From: Xanthomonas maliensis | GTDB lineage: Bacteria > Pseudomonadota > Gammaproteobacteria > Xanthomonadales > Xanthomonadaceae | DNA: 46,552 bases | Direction: 5' to 3' | Assembly: GCF_009192945.1 (NCBI RefSeq) | Contig: NZ_NSET01000009.1 | Location: 1-46,552, forward strand | Shown: positions 25,443 to 33,557 of the stretch, in pieces | Layout: each line of letters opens with the position of its first letter | Position numbering within the stretch: position 1 is the first letter of the stretch | Position numbers and translations under genes: made by a program | Notes under the pieces: model-generated | The model's input: only the letters and a program-made list of their open reading frames with translations | What the model was told of the DNA's origin: nothing | The model's database searches: none

Positions 25443-26965
25443 ACGCTGCTAGCTCTCTTCAATCGACTGCGGGTCAGACCGTGCGCCCGCCTGCCCAGCG
25501 CCTGCTGAGGCCGCTGGTCGTCACCGCCTTGGCGCTGGCATTGGCTGCCTGTGCCAGCAGCCGTGGCTTGGCCCCCCAGGGCACGCTGCTGGATCCAGCG
25601 TCAGTGCATGCCGAACGCACGTTGTCGCAGGCCTCGCTGAGTGCGGCTGCCTGGCCGAGCAGCGACTGGTGGCGCGCGCTGGGCGACCCGCAATTGAACG
25701 CCTTGATCGCCGAAGGCCTGCAGCACAGTCCTTCGTTGGCGGCGGCCGATGCGCGCCTGCGCCAAGCCCAGGCCCGCATCGGTGCGGCGCAGGCCGACCG
25801 TGGTCCCAGCCTGTCGGTCTCCGGCGGTTACACCGGTGTGCAACTGCCTGAATCGATGGTCGGTGCGGAGTTGGGCGGCAGCTACATCAACACCGCCGAT
25901 CTGTCGGTGGATTTCCGCTACGGGGTGGATCTGTGGGGCGGCAAGCGCGCCGCCTGGGAAGCGGCGGTGGACCGCGCGCATGCTGCCGAGGTGGATGCGC
26001 AGGCCGCGCGTTTGAACCTGTCGGCTGCCATCGCCGAGGGCTATGCGCAGTTGGCCTATGCATGGAGCCTGCACGATGTCGCCGATGAAGAACTGGCGCG
26101 CGCACAGAATGCCCTGTCGCTGACCGAACGCCGCCGTGGTGCGGGCATCGACAGCGACCTGCAGGTTCGTCAGGCGCAGGCCCGCATCCCGGCGGCGCAA
26201 CAGCAACTGCAATCGGCCCAACAGCAGATCGACGAAGCGCGAACCGCCCTGGCTGCGCTGGTGGGACAGGGGCCTGATCGTGGCCTGGAGATCGCGCGAC
26301 CGGCGCTGGGCGCGCTGACGGCGCCGCAACTGCCCAGCACGCTGCCTGCCGATCTGCTCGGCCGTCGCCCCGATGTGGTGGCGGCGCGTTGGCGCGCGGA
26401 GGCGGCCGACAAGGACATCGCGGTCGCCAAGACCCGCTTCTATCCCAGCCTCAATCTCACCGCACTCGGCGGCGTGGTCAACAAGGACGTCGGCAGCCTG
26501 CTGGAGAGCGGCTCGGTGTTCGGCCTGGTGTCGCCGGCGTTGAGCCTGCCGATCTTCGATGGCGGCAAGTTGCGCGCCGGCCTGGCCGGCAGCGATGCGC
26601 AATACGACCTCGCGGTCGCCGACTACAACCAGAAGGTGCTGGACGCCTTGCGCGAGGTGGCCGATCAGGTCAACGCCGTGCGCTCGCTCCAGCAGCGTGC
26701 ACAGGCGCAGGAGCAAGCGGTGCAGACCGCGACCGCCGCCTACGACCTGGCCCAGCAGCGCTACCGCGCCGGCATCGGCAGCTATCTGGAGGTGCTCAGC
26801 GTGCAGGAGCAATTGCTCGTCGCCCGCCAACGCATGGCCGGATTGCAATCGCAACAACTCTTGGCCTCGGTGAGGCTGCAGCGCGCACTGGGCGGCGGAT
26901 ATACGCCTGAGCCTGCGCACGACACCGCCCACACCGCGACCACACCCGCACAACCGAATTCCTGA
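25439..26965 (+). CDS. emrC: Outer-membrane efflux lipoprotein (NodT/OprM family)
   Basis: A 508-residue TolC-like channel for the Emr pump. The lipoprotein signal ends in LALAAC, with acylated Cys38. Two OEP repeats follow, each with an RxxAR-type amphipathic helix (SPSLAAADARLRQAQARIGAAQADRGPSLSVSGG; then LLGRRPDVVAARWRAEAADKDIAVAKTRFYPSLNLTALGG). The C-terminus is QQRYRAGIGSYLEVLSVQEQLL. It overlaps emrR by ATGA, and emrA begins 10 bases after its stop. It carries its own operon-encoded outer-membrane partner, unlike E. coli emrAB, which uses TolC. Confidence 0.93.
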   Translation: MNAASSLQSTAGQTVRPPAQRLLRPLVVTALALALAACASSRGLAPQGTLLDPASVHAERTLSQASLSAAAWPSSDWWRALGDPQLNALIAEGLQHSPSLAAADARLRQAQARIGAAQADRGPSLSVSGGYTGVQLPESMVGAELGGSYINTADLSVDFRYGVDLWGGKRAAWEAAVDRAHAAEVDAQAARLNLSAAIAEGYAQLAYAWSLHDVADEELARAQNALSLTERRRGAGIDSDLQVRQAQARIPAAQQQLQSAQQQIDEARTALAALVGQGPDRGLEIARPALGALTAPQLPSTLPADLLGRRPDVVAARWRAEAADKDIAVAKTRFYPSLNLTALGGVVNKDVGSLLESGSVFGLVSPALSLPIFDGGKLRAGLAGSDAQYDLAVADYNQKVLDALREVADQVNAVRSLQQRAQAQEQAVQTATAAYDLAQQRYRAGIGSYLEVLSVQEQLLVARQRMAGLQSQQLLASVRLQRALGGGYTPEPAHDTAHTATTPAQPNS

Positions 26966-26975
26966 GACAGCGACA

Positions 26976-28172
26976 ATGAGCCAGACGACTCCTACTTCTT
27001 CCCAGCCCGCAGACGCGGCGCCGAGCAAGCGCGGCAAACTGCTGCGGGGCGTTGCCATCCTGGTGATCGTGGCGATCATTGCGGTGGCGGCCTGGTACAT
27101 CCTGGTTGGCCGTTGGCACGAGGACACCGACGACGCCTACGTGCAGGGCAACCAGGTGCAGATCACCCCGCTGGTCGGCGGCACGGTGGTCAGCATCGGT
27201 GCCGAAGACGGCATGCGCGTGGAGCGCGGCCAGCTGCTGGTGCAGCTGGATCCGGCCGACACCACGGTGGCGGTGCAGCAGGCCGAGGCCAATCTGGCCA
27301 AGACCGTGCGCCAGGTCCGTGGCCTGTACCGGAGCGTGGAAAGTGCGCAGGCCGAGTTGTCCGCGCGCGAAGTCAGCCTGCGTCGCGCGCGTGCCGATTT
27401 CGCCCGCCGCAAGGATCTGGCCGCCTCCGGCGCCATTTCCAACGAAGAACTCGCACACGTCCGCGAAGAACTGGCAGCCGCCGAAGCGGCAGTGGCCGGC
27501 TCGCGCGAAAGCGTCGAGCGCAATCGTGCGCTGGTCGACGACACCGTGGTGACGACCCAGCCGGACGTGCAGGCCGCCGCGGCGCAATTGCGCCAGGCCT
27601 ATCTCAACCAGGCGCGTACCGGCATCGTTGCGCCGGTGTCCGGCTACGTCGCGCGGCGCTCGGTGCAGGTCGGCCAGCGCGTGCAACCGGGCAATGCCCT
27701 GATGGCGGTGGTACCGCTGGAGCAGGTGTGGGTGGAGGCCAACTTCAAGGAGACCCAGCTCAAGCACATGCGTCTGGGCCAGCCGGTCGAGTTGCACTCG
27801 GATCTGTACGGCGGTGGCGTCAGCTATCAGGGCCGCATCGAGAGCCTGGGCCTGGGAACCGGTAGCGCGTTCTCGCTGCTGCCGGCGCAGAACGCCAGCG
27901 GCAACTGGATCAAGATCGTCCAGCGCGTGCCGGTGCGCATCGCCGTGGATGCCAAGCAGTTGGCCGCCAATCCGCTGCGGATCGGCCTGTCGATGAAGGT
28001 CGAGGTCAATCTGCACGACCAGCAGGGCCAGGTGTTGCCGGCCAAGCGCGCGCCTGCGACGGTGTTCTCCACCGATGTCTACGCGCAGCAATTGCAGGCC
28101 GCCGACGCGGATATTCAACGCATCATCCACGACAACCTGCCTTCGCAGCAGGCTGCCGCCAACGCAGGCTGA
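26976..28172 (+). CDS. emrA: EmrA-type membrane fusion protein
   Basis: A 398-residue periplasmic adaptor of the HlyD family, linking the EmrB transporter to the outer-membrane channel. One N-terminal transmembrane helix (about 24-44, GVAILVIVAIIAVAAWYILV) is followed by the family signature DTDDAYVQGNQVQITPLVGGTV. Two lipoyl halves flank a long coiled-coil hairpin (about 95-200), then a beta-barrel (VWVEANFKETQLKHMRLGQPVELHSDLYGG). It lies between emrC and emrB with very short gaps (10 and 6 bases). The type is confidently EmrA because of the DHA2 MFS partner. Confidence 0.95.
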   Translation: MSQTTPTSSQPADAAPSKRGKLLRGVAILVIVAIIAVAAWYILVGRWHEDTDDAYVQGNQVQITPLVGGTVVSIGAEDGMRVERGQLLVQLDPADTTVAVQQAEANLAKTVRQVRGLYRSVESAQAELSAREVSLRRARADFARRKDLAASGAISNEELAHVREELAAAEAAVAGSRESVERNRALVDDTVVTTQPDVQAAAAQLRQAYLNQARTGIVAPVSGYVARRSVQVGQRVQPGNALMAVVPLEQVWVEANFKETQLKHMRLGQPVELHSDLYGGGVSYQGRIESLGLGTGSAFSLLPAQNASGNWIKIVQRVPVRIAVDAKQLAANPLRIGLSMKVEVNLHDQQGQVLPAKRAPATVFSTDVYAQQLQAADADIQRIIHDNLPSQQAAANAG

Positions 28173-28178
28173 GTCGGT

Positions 28179-29759
28179 ATGTCCTCGCAAGCGCCCACCG
28201 CGCCCGCCGGTCCGGCGGCGCCGGCGCCCGCCGCCGGCTTTCGCCCGGCCAGCGTGGCGCTGTGCACCTTCGGCCTGGCGATGGCCTCGTTCATGCAGGT
28301 GCTGGACACCACCATCGCCAACGTGTCATTGCCGACCATCGCCGGCAATCTGGGTGCCAGCTCGCAACAGGCCACCTGGGTCATCACCTCGTTCGCCGTC
28401 AGCACGGCGATTGCGCTGCCGTTGACCGGCTGGTTGAGCCGGCGATTCGGCGAGACCAAGCTGTTCGTCTGGTCGACCCTGGCCTTTACCCTGGCTTCGC
28501 TGCTGTGCGGACTGGCGCAGAGCATGGGCATGCTGGTGGTGTCGCGCGCACTGCAGGGGTTTGTGGCCGGGCCGATGTATCCGATCACCCAGAGCCTGCT
28601 GGTGTCGATCTATCCACGCGAAAAACGCGGTCAGGCGCTGGCACTGCTGGCGATGATTACCGTGGTCGCGCCGATCGCCGGGCCGATCCTCGGCGGCTGG
28701 ATCACCGACAACTACAGCTGGGAATGGATCTTCCTGATCAACGTGCCGTTGGGAATCGCGGCCAGCAGCATCGTCGGCTCGCAGTTGCGGCATCGTCCGG
28801 AGCAGTTGGAAAAGCCGCGCATGGACTACATCGGCTTGATCCTGTTGGTGGTGGGTGTCGGCGCGCTGCAGCTGGTGCTGGACCTGGGCAACGACGAGGA
28901 CTGGTTCTCATCCGACAAGATCATCGTGCTGGCCTGCGTCGCCGCGGTGGCGCTGGTGGTGTTCGTCATATGGGAACTGACAGACAAGGATCCGATCGTC
29001 GATTTGAAGCTGTTCCGGCACCGCAATTTCCGCGCCGGCACGCTGGCGATGGTGGTCGCGTATGCGGCGTTCTTCAGCGTCAGCCTGCTGATCCCGCAGT
29101 GGTTGCAGCGCGACATGGGCTATACGGCGATCTGGGCAGGTCTGGCGACGGCGCCGATCGGCATCCTGCCGGTGCTGATGACCCCCTTCGTCGGCAAGTA
29201 TGCGTTGCGGTTCGATCTACGCATGCTGGCGACGATCGCCTTCATCTTCATGTCCTTCACCAGTTTCTTTCGCTCCAACTTCAATCTGCAGGTGGACTTC
29301 GCCCATGTGGCGACCATCCAGTTGGTGATGGGCGTTGGCGTGGCGCTGTTTTTCATGCCGGTGCTGCAGATCCTGTTGTCTGACCTGGATGGGCGCGAGA
29401 TCGCGGCCGGCTCCGGCCTGGCCACCTTCCTGCGCACGCTTGGCGGCAGTTTCGCAGCGTCGTTGACGACCTACCTGTGGGCGCGCCGCACTCAGGTGCA
29501 CCATGCACATATCACCGAGCACATCTCGGTCTATACGCCGGGGACGCAGGAGCAGGTGATGGCGATGGGGCAGGGCGATCTGCAACGCGGTGCGGCCTTC
29601 CTCAACAATATGATCAATCACCAGGCGTCGCAGATGGGCTTCAACGACATCTTCTATCTGCTGGGCTGGACCTTCCTGGCCATCATCACCTTGCTGTGGC
29701 TGGCCAAGCCGCCGTTCGGTGCCGGTGCCGGCAGTGCTGCGGCAGCAGGCGGCCACTGA
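28179..29759 (+). CDS. emrB: DHA2-family MFS multidrug transporter (EmrB/QacA type)
   Basis: A 526-residue, probably 14-TM proton-drug antiporter of the inner membrane. It shows the DHA2 pattern: LDTTIANVSLPTIAGNLGASSQQATWVITSF in TM1 and the loop, the motif LSRRFGETKLFVWS after TM2, and the antiporter motif C region ITVVAPIAGPILGGWI in TM5. The long N-terminal Ala/Pro-rich stretch ([19 protein letters not shown]) is cytoplasmic. It ends the emrRCAB operon. Likely substrates are hydrophobic uncouplers and antibiotics by analogy with the Stenotrophomonas system. Confidence 0.96.
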   Translation: MSSQAPTAPAGPAAPAPAAGFRPASVALCTFGLAMASFMQVLDTTIANVSLPTIAGNLGASSQQATWVITSFAVSTAIALPLTGWLSRRFGETKLFVWSTLAFTLASLLCGLAQSMGMLVVSRALQGFVAGPMYPITQSLLVSIYPREKRGQALALLAMITVVAPIAGPILGGWITDNYSWEWIFLINVPLGIAASSIVGSQLRHRPEQLEKPRMDYIGLILLVVGVGALQLVLDLGNDEDWFSSDKIIVLACVAAVALVVFVIWELTDKDPIVDLKLFRHRNFRAGTLAMVVAYAAFFSVSLLIPQWLQRDMGYTAIWAGLATAPIGILPVLMTPFVGKYALRFDLRMLATIAFIFMSFTSFFRSNFNLQVDFAHVATIQLVMGVGVALFFMPVLQILLSDLDGREIAAGSGLATFLRTLGGSFAASLTTYLWARRTQVHHAHITEHISVYTPGTQEQVMAMGQGDLQRGAAFLNNMINHQASQMGFNDIFYLLGWTFLAIITLLWLAKPPFGAGAGSAAAAGGH

Positions 29760-29930
29760 CAGCCGATAGCACGGTTGGGCGGCCGCCAGGCCGGCGCCGA
29801 CCGTGTTCGGGAACGGCATGCAACGCTTGTCCATGCCGTGCCTGCGCAACCGATACGCGCCGACGATTGCGCGCTGGCTGTCGTCCATGCCGGGCAGGCC
29901 CAGCCTGTTCGGCAACGCAACGTCGTTGGA

Positions 29931-30812
29931 TCAATCGTGCCGTGGCGTCGGCAATGCGAGTGCATCGCTGCGCGGGCGATCGGCGGTGTCGGTGGCGGGC
30001 GTGCGGCTGGGCGGATCGACTGTGGCGGAGACGGCAGCCGGCGCGGCGGCGAGCAATTGCAGCGGCTCACCGTGATAGCGAACGCTCAGCGCGCTTTGCA
30101 GGCGCTGTACTTGGTCGACCTGCGCGCATAACGCATTGGCTTGCGCTTCCAGCGCGGCCGCCTGCGCATCCAGTTTGGCGTCGAGTTGGCCTTCGAGTTG
30201 CTTGGCGCGTGCATCGATCCCTTCGGTGCGGCCGGTCATGATCTGCCAGAGCATGTGCCGTGCGATGCTGGCTTGGAACTGCTCGGCCTGCTGTTCGACA
30301 TAGCGCTCGAAATTGCCGTCGAAGGCGTGTTGATCCCAGCGGCCCTTGCCCAGCGTATCGTCGACATAGGTATGTGCACGCCCGCGCAATCGGGCGATCT
30401 TGCGGGCGTTGCCGCCGCTGCCTGTCAGCACCTCGACCACACCGCCCAGCGCGTCGTAGCTGAGTTCGACCGCCGCGTGCGCGATGGTGGTGACCTGCGG
30501 CATCAGCAGACGTGCCTGCTGTTCCAACTCGCGCAACCGCTGCGCATCGTCCGCGCCGACCTGTTGCACCTGTTGGTCGATGCTCAGCCTGCCGTCATGG
30601 AAGAAGATCTCGCGTGGGACCCCGTGGTCCCGATACAGCCAGACGCCGCCGGTATCGACCAGCACGTTGAACGCCGTGGTCAGTCCGCATTGGCGTGAGG
30701 ACAGTTCTGCGTGATGACGATGATGCAGCTCGCCACCGTCATTTTCAGTGGCCCTGGCCTGGAGAGTGCAGGCGACCAGTAGCGACAAGGCCAGCGGAAG
30801 CAGCGGACGCAT
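29931..30812 (-). CDS. DUF2884 (YggN-like) exported protein
   Basis: A 293-residue periplasmic protein of unknown role. The signal peptide MRPLLPLALSLLVACTLQARA could be read as lipoprotein (LVAC), though the lipobox is imperfect. The body matches the YggN pattern: CGLTTAFNVLVDTGGVWLYR, the segment DGRLSIDQQVQQVGADDAQRLRELEQQARLLMPQV and a helical middle. A coiled-coil-prone region (about 205-245, GIDARAKQLEGQLDAKLDAQAAALEAQANAL) precedes a disordered Pro/Ala tail. The ATG at 30812 is used because CAGGTG lies about 7 bases upstream. It is convergent with emrB. Confidence 0.8.
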   Translation of the reverse strand: MRPLLPLALSLLVACTLQARATENDGGELHHRHHAELSSRQCGLTTAFNVLVDTGGVWLYRDHGVPREIFFHDGRLSIDQQVQQVGADDAQRLRELEQQARLLMPQVTTIAHAAVELSYDALGGVVEVLTGSGGNARKIARLRGRAHTYVDDTLGKGRWDQHAFDGNFERYVEQQAEQFQASIARHMLWQIMTGRTEGIDARAKQLEGQLDAKLDAQAAALEAQANALCAQVDQVQRLQSALSVRYHGEPLQLLAAAPAAVSATVDPPSRTPATDTADRPRSDALALPTPRHD

Positions 30813-30940
30813 CGAGGCACCTGCAGGGGGGGGCACAGCCCATGGTTGTCGCGGTCGCCTGGTCGCCGCGCGTGTCGAAAGTCACCATCGGCGCGCGGCT
30901 GGGCCATCAGCGCGATGGCGTGCAGGCCAGTAACGCAAAA

Positions 30941-30960
30941 CCCCGCCGAAGCGGGGTTTG
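30941..30960 (-). terminator. Intrinsic terminator downstream of tRNA-Leu
   Basis: CCCCGC (30941-30946) and GCGGGG (30951-30956) form a 6-bp stem with a CGAA loop. On the minus strand it is followed by TTTTGCG and on the plus strand by TTTG, so it may act in both directions. It lies 17 bases beyond the 3' end of the minus-strand tRNA gene. Confidence 0.7.
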
Positions 30961-30976
30961 TCTGTTGCGTGAGTCG

Positions 30977-31061
<85 letters not shown>

Positions 31062-31075
31062 GACTCAGGGGGCGC

Positions 31076-31104
31076 ATTGTGCAAGGCGCGCGACGTGCTG
31101 TCAA
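31076..31104 (-). promoter_or_regulatory. Promoter of tRNA-Leu
   Basis: The minus strand has a perfect -35 TTGACA (31104-31099), a 17-base spacer and the -10 CACAAT (31081-31076, 4/6). The start would fall near 31069, about 8 bases before the mature tRNA 5' end. Confidence 0.8.
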
Positions 31105-31213
31105 CGCGCCGATACAAGTTTTTGCGCGCTCGCCGCCAGTGCGGTCCGTTGCATTCGCGCGGCGCTGGGTGCCTCCGTTTGGGCAACCGCGCAGCCGCTG
31201 CGCAAGGCTGCGC

Positions 31214-33481
31214 TCATTCCAGCGTACTGGCCGGCAGACGCACGCTGACTTCTTCGACCGGCTCGCTGGCCGAACGCGCCAGGCGGACCCGGTAGTCGCC
31301 GCCAGCGATCTGCCAGCGCCGCGCACGGGTATCGAAATCCGCCAGCGTCTTCGGTTCGGCGATCACCTCGACGCGCTGCGTCTGCCCCGGCTCCAGCGTC
31401 AGCTTCTGCCAGCCGATCAGCCGCAAGGGCGTGGCGTGGCCTTCGGGCAGCACGACGTAGAGCTGGGGCACGGTCGCGCCGGCCCGGTGACCTGTGTTCT
31501 GGACAGTGAAGCGTGCGCTCAGACGGCCATTGGCGCCGGCTTCCACTTGCAGGTCTGCCATGCGGAACTGGGTGTAGGACAGGCCGTGGCCAAATGGGAA
31601 GCGCGGGGTCAGGCCCTTGGCGGCGAACCACTTGTAGCCGACGTTGGCGCCTTCGATGTGGTAGTCGATGTGGTCTTTGCCCGGCTTGGCCGGTTTGAAG
31701 CCCAGTCCGGGAATCGACGGGCGCGGCAATTGGCGTTCGTCGATCGGCCAGGTCACCGGCAGATGGCCGGATGGATTGACCGCGCCGGTCAGCAGGTTGG
31801 CGATCGCCTCGCCGCCCCCGATGCCGGGATACCACGCCTGCAGGACCGCCGGCACCTGATCCGCCCAGGGCATGCGGACCGGTCCGTTGGTTTCCAGCAC
31901 GACCGTGGTCTTGGTGTTGGCAGCGGCGACGGCTGCAATCAAGGCATCCTGGTGGTCTGGCAACTGCATGTCCGGCAGATCCACCGATTCGGCGGCCCAC
32001 TGGGTCGCGAACACGATCGCCGCATCGGCGGCCTTGGCCGCACGGGCAGCGGCGGCGCGATCCTTGCCGTCGACGTAGTCGATCTGCGCGTTCGGCAGCG
32101 CCGCGCGCAGCGCCTGCAGCGGCGAGGAGGGATGGATGATCACCGGGCCGGGCCAGGTGGTCGGTGCGATGCCAGGCACGGCATTGCCACCGTTGATGGT
32201 GTAGTCCACCCGCGAGGAACCGCCACCGGACATGACGCCCTTGTCGGCGTAACCGCCGATCACCACGATGCGACGCAGCTGCGGCGACAGCGGCAGGAGT
32301 GCGTTGTCATTGCGCAGCAGAACGCTGCCTTCTTCGGCCGCATGTTGCGCGGCCAACTGGCCGGCCTTGCCGTCGATCGGCTGGCGCTGCGGTGGATGGT
32401 CGAAGGCCCCATGCGTGAACAAGCTGCGCAGGATGCGCGTGACCATGTCGTCCAGGCGCGCGCGCGGGACCACGCCGCCAGCGACGGCCATGCGCAGCGG
32501 CGCGTCGAAGAACACAGCCGGATCGAACACTTCGCCGGCCGACTGCTGGTCCAGGCCGGCGAGCGCCGCCTTCGAGCCGCTGTGCACGCCGCCCCAGTCG
32601 GACATCACATAGCCGGGATATTTCCATTCCTGCTTGAGCACCTGGTTGAGCAGATAGTCGTGCTCGCAACCGTAGATGCCGTTGATCTTGTTGTAGGAGC
32701 ACATCACCGAGCCCGGGTCGCCGATCTTCAAGGCGATCTCGAACGCCAGCAGGTCCGACTCATGCATGGCCTGCTCGCCGATGTCGGCGCTGTGGAAGTT
32801 GCGTCGGGTCTCCATGTCGTTGAGTGCGTAGTGCTTCATCGTCGACAGCACGTGCTCGCTCTGGATGCCGCGAATCGATTCGCCGACCATCACGCCGGCC
32901 AGCAGCGGGTCTTCGCCGGCATATTCGAAGTTGCGGCCATTGCGCGGGTCGCGCTGCAGATTGACGCTGCCGGCCAACAGCACGTTGAAGCCCAATTGCC
33001 AGGATTCGCGGCCCATGGTCTTGCCGCCGGTATAGGCCAGTTGCCGATTCCAGCTGGATGCGGTGGCCGGGCCGGACGGCATCGCGGTGGCGTAGTCGCC
33101 TTTGCGGATGCCGCCGGGATTGGTCACGCCAACGCCAGCGTCGGCCAGCTGTTGCGCAGGAATGCCTAACCGCGGAATGCCGGGCACATAACCGGCCGAT
33201 CCCAGCGCACCGTCCGGCTTGGGAATCTTGTCGGTGCCCAGGCCGAAATAGCTGTGCAGCAGCTGGAACTTCTCGTCCTCATGCATCTGCGCCAGCAACT
33301 TGGCCGCACGCGCATCGGCGCTCAGGGCGGTGTCCATCCACGGCTGCGGTGCGCGCTGCGGCTGGGCCTGGGCGGGCGGCGACGTTTGCGCGCCGGCGGG
33401 CGCTGCGCCCAGCATGAGTGCGAGCGTGAGCGCATGGGGACGCAGATGGCGAGTTGTAAACGTTTTCATATCGACAGGCAT
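31214..33481 (-). CDS. bglX: Periplasmic GH3 beta-glucosidase
   Basis: A 755-residue glycoside hydrolase family 3 enzyme releasing glucose or xylose from beta-linked oligosaccharides. It has a signal peptide (about 5-31, HALTLALMLGAAPAGAQ), an N-terminal TIM-barrel with RNFEYAGEDPLLAG, VLSTMKHYALND and the nucleophile Asp295 in GYVMSDWGGVHS, then an alpha/beta sandwich (GSVLLRNDNALLPL, GGYADKGVMSGGGSS) and a C-terminal fibronectin III-like domain (FPFGHGLSYTQF...). AAGGA lies 4 bases before the ATG at 33481; a second ATG at 33469 has no ribosome site. It is downstream of the M14 gene on the same strand, with a hairpin between. An AAACGTTT palindrome lies within its first codons. Confidence 0.93.
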   Translation of the reverse strand: MPVDMKTFTTRHLRPHALTLALMLGAAPAGAQTSPPAQAQPQRAPQPWMDTALSADARAAKLLAQMHEDEKFQLLHSYFGLGTDKIPKPDGALGSAGYVPGIPRLGIPAQQLADAGVGVTNPGGIRKGDYATAMPSGPATASSWNRQLAYTGGKTMGRESWQLGFNVLLAGSVNLQRDPRNGRNFEYAGEDPLLAGVMVGESIRGIQSEHVLSTMKHYALNDMETRRNFHSADIGEQAMHESDLLAFEIALKIGDPGSVMCSYNKINGIYGCEHDYLLNQVLKQEWKYPGYVMSDWGGVHSGSKAALAGLDQQSAGEVFDPAVFFDAPLRMAVAGGVVPRARLDDMVTRILRSLFTHGAFDHPPQRQPIDGKAGQLAAQHAAEEGSVLLRNDNALLPLSPQLRRIVVIGGYADKGVMSGGGSSRVDYTINGGNAVPGIAPTTWPGPVIIHPSSPLQALRAALPNAQIDYVDGKDRAAAARAAKAADAAIVFATQWAAESVDLPDMQLPDHQDALIAAVAAANTKTTVVLETNGPVRMPWADQVPAVLQAWYPGIGGGEAIANLLTGAVNPSGHLPVTWPIDERQLPRPSIPGLGFKPAKPGKDHIDYHIEGANVGYKWFAAKGLTPRFPFGHGLSYTQFRMADLQVEAGANGRLSARFTVQNTGHRAGATVPQLYVVLPEGHATPLRLIGWQKLTLEPGQTQRVEVIAEPKTLADFDTRARRWQIAGGDYRVRLARSASEPVEEVSVRLPASTLE
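33458..33465. promoter_or_regulatory. AAACGTTT palindrome at the GH3 gene start
   Basis: An 8-bp perfect palindrome inside codons 6-8 of the GH3 gene. The same octamer occurs 23 bases upstream of the M14 gene start (35347-35354). The core is like LacI-family operators, which often cover gene starts. The significance is uncertain. Confidence 0.25.
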
Positions 33482-33527
33482 GAGGTCCTTGCGGTTTTTC
33501 GAAGTCAGAGAGATGGGGGGCAGAATC

Positions 33528-33547
33528 GACGGCCGGCAGCGGCCGTC
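33528..33547 (-). terminator. Hairpin between M14 peptidase and GH3 genes
   Basis: GACGGCCG (33528-33535) and CGGCCGTC (33540-33547) form an 8-bp perfect stem with a 4-base loop, 11 bases after the M14 stop. No T-tract follows on the minus strand, so it may attenuate or mark an RNA-processing point rather than fully terminate. Confidence 0.4.
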
Positions 33548-33557
33548 GGCGGGCGTA

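Noticed and set aside
25439..26965. emrC as a duplicate multidrug channel of an RND system
   Set aside because: Overlap with emrR and adjacency to emrA/emrB place it in an MFS tripartite pump; no RND gene is present.
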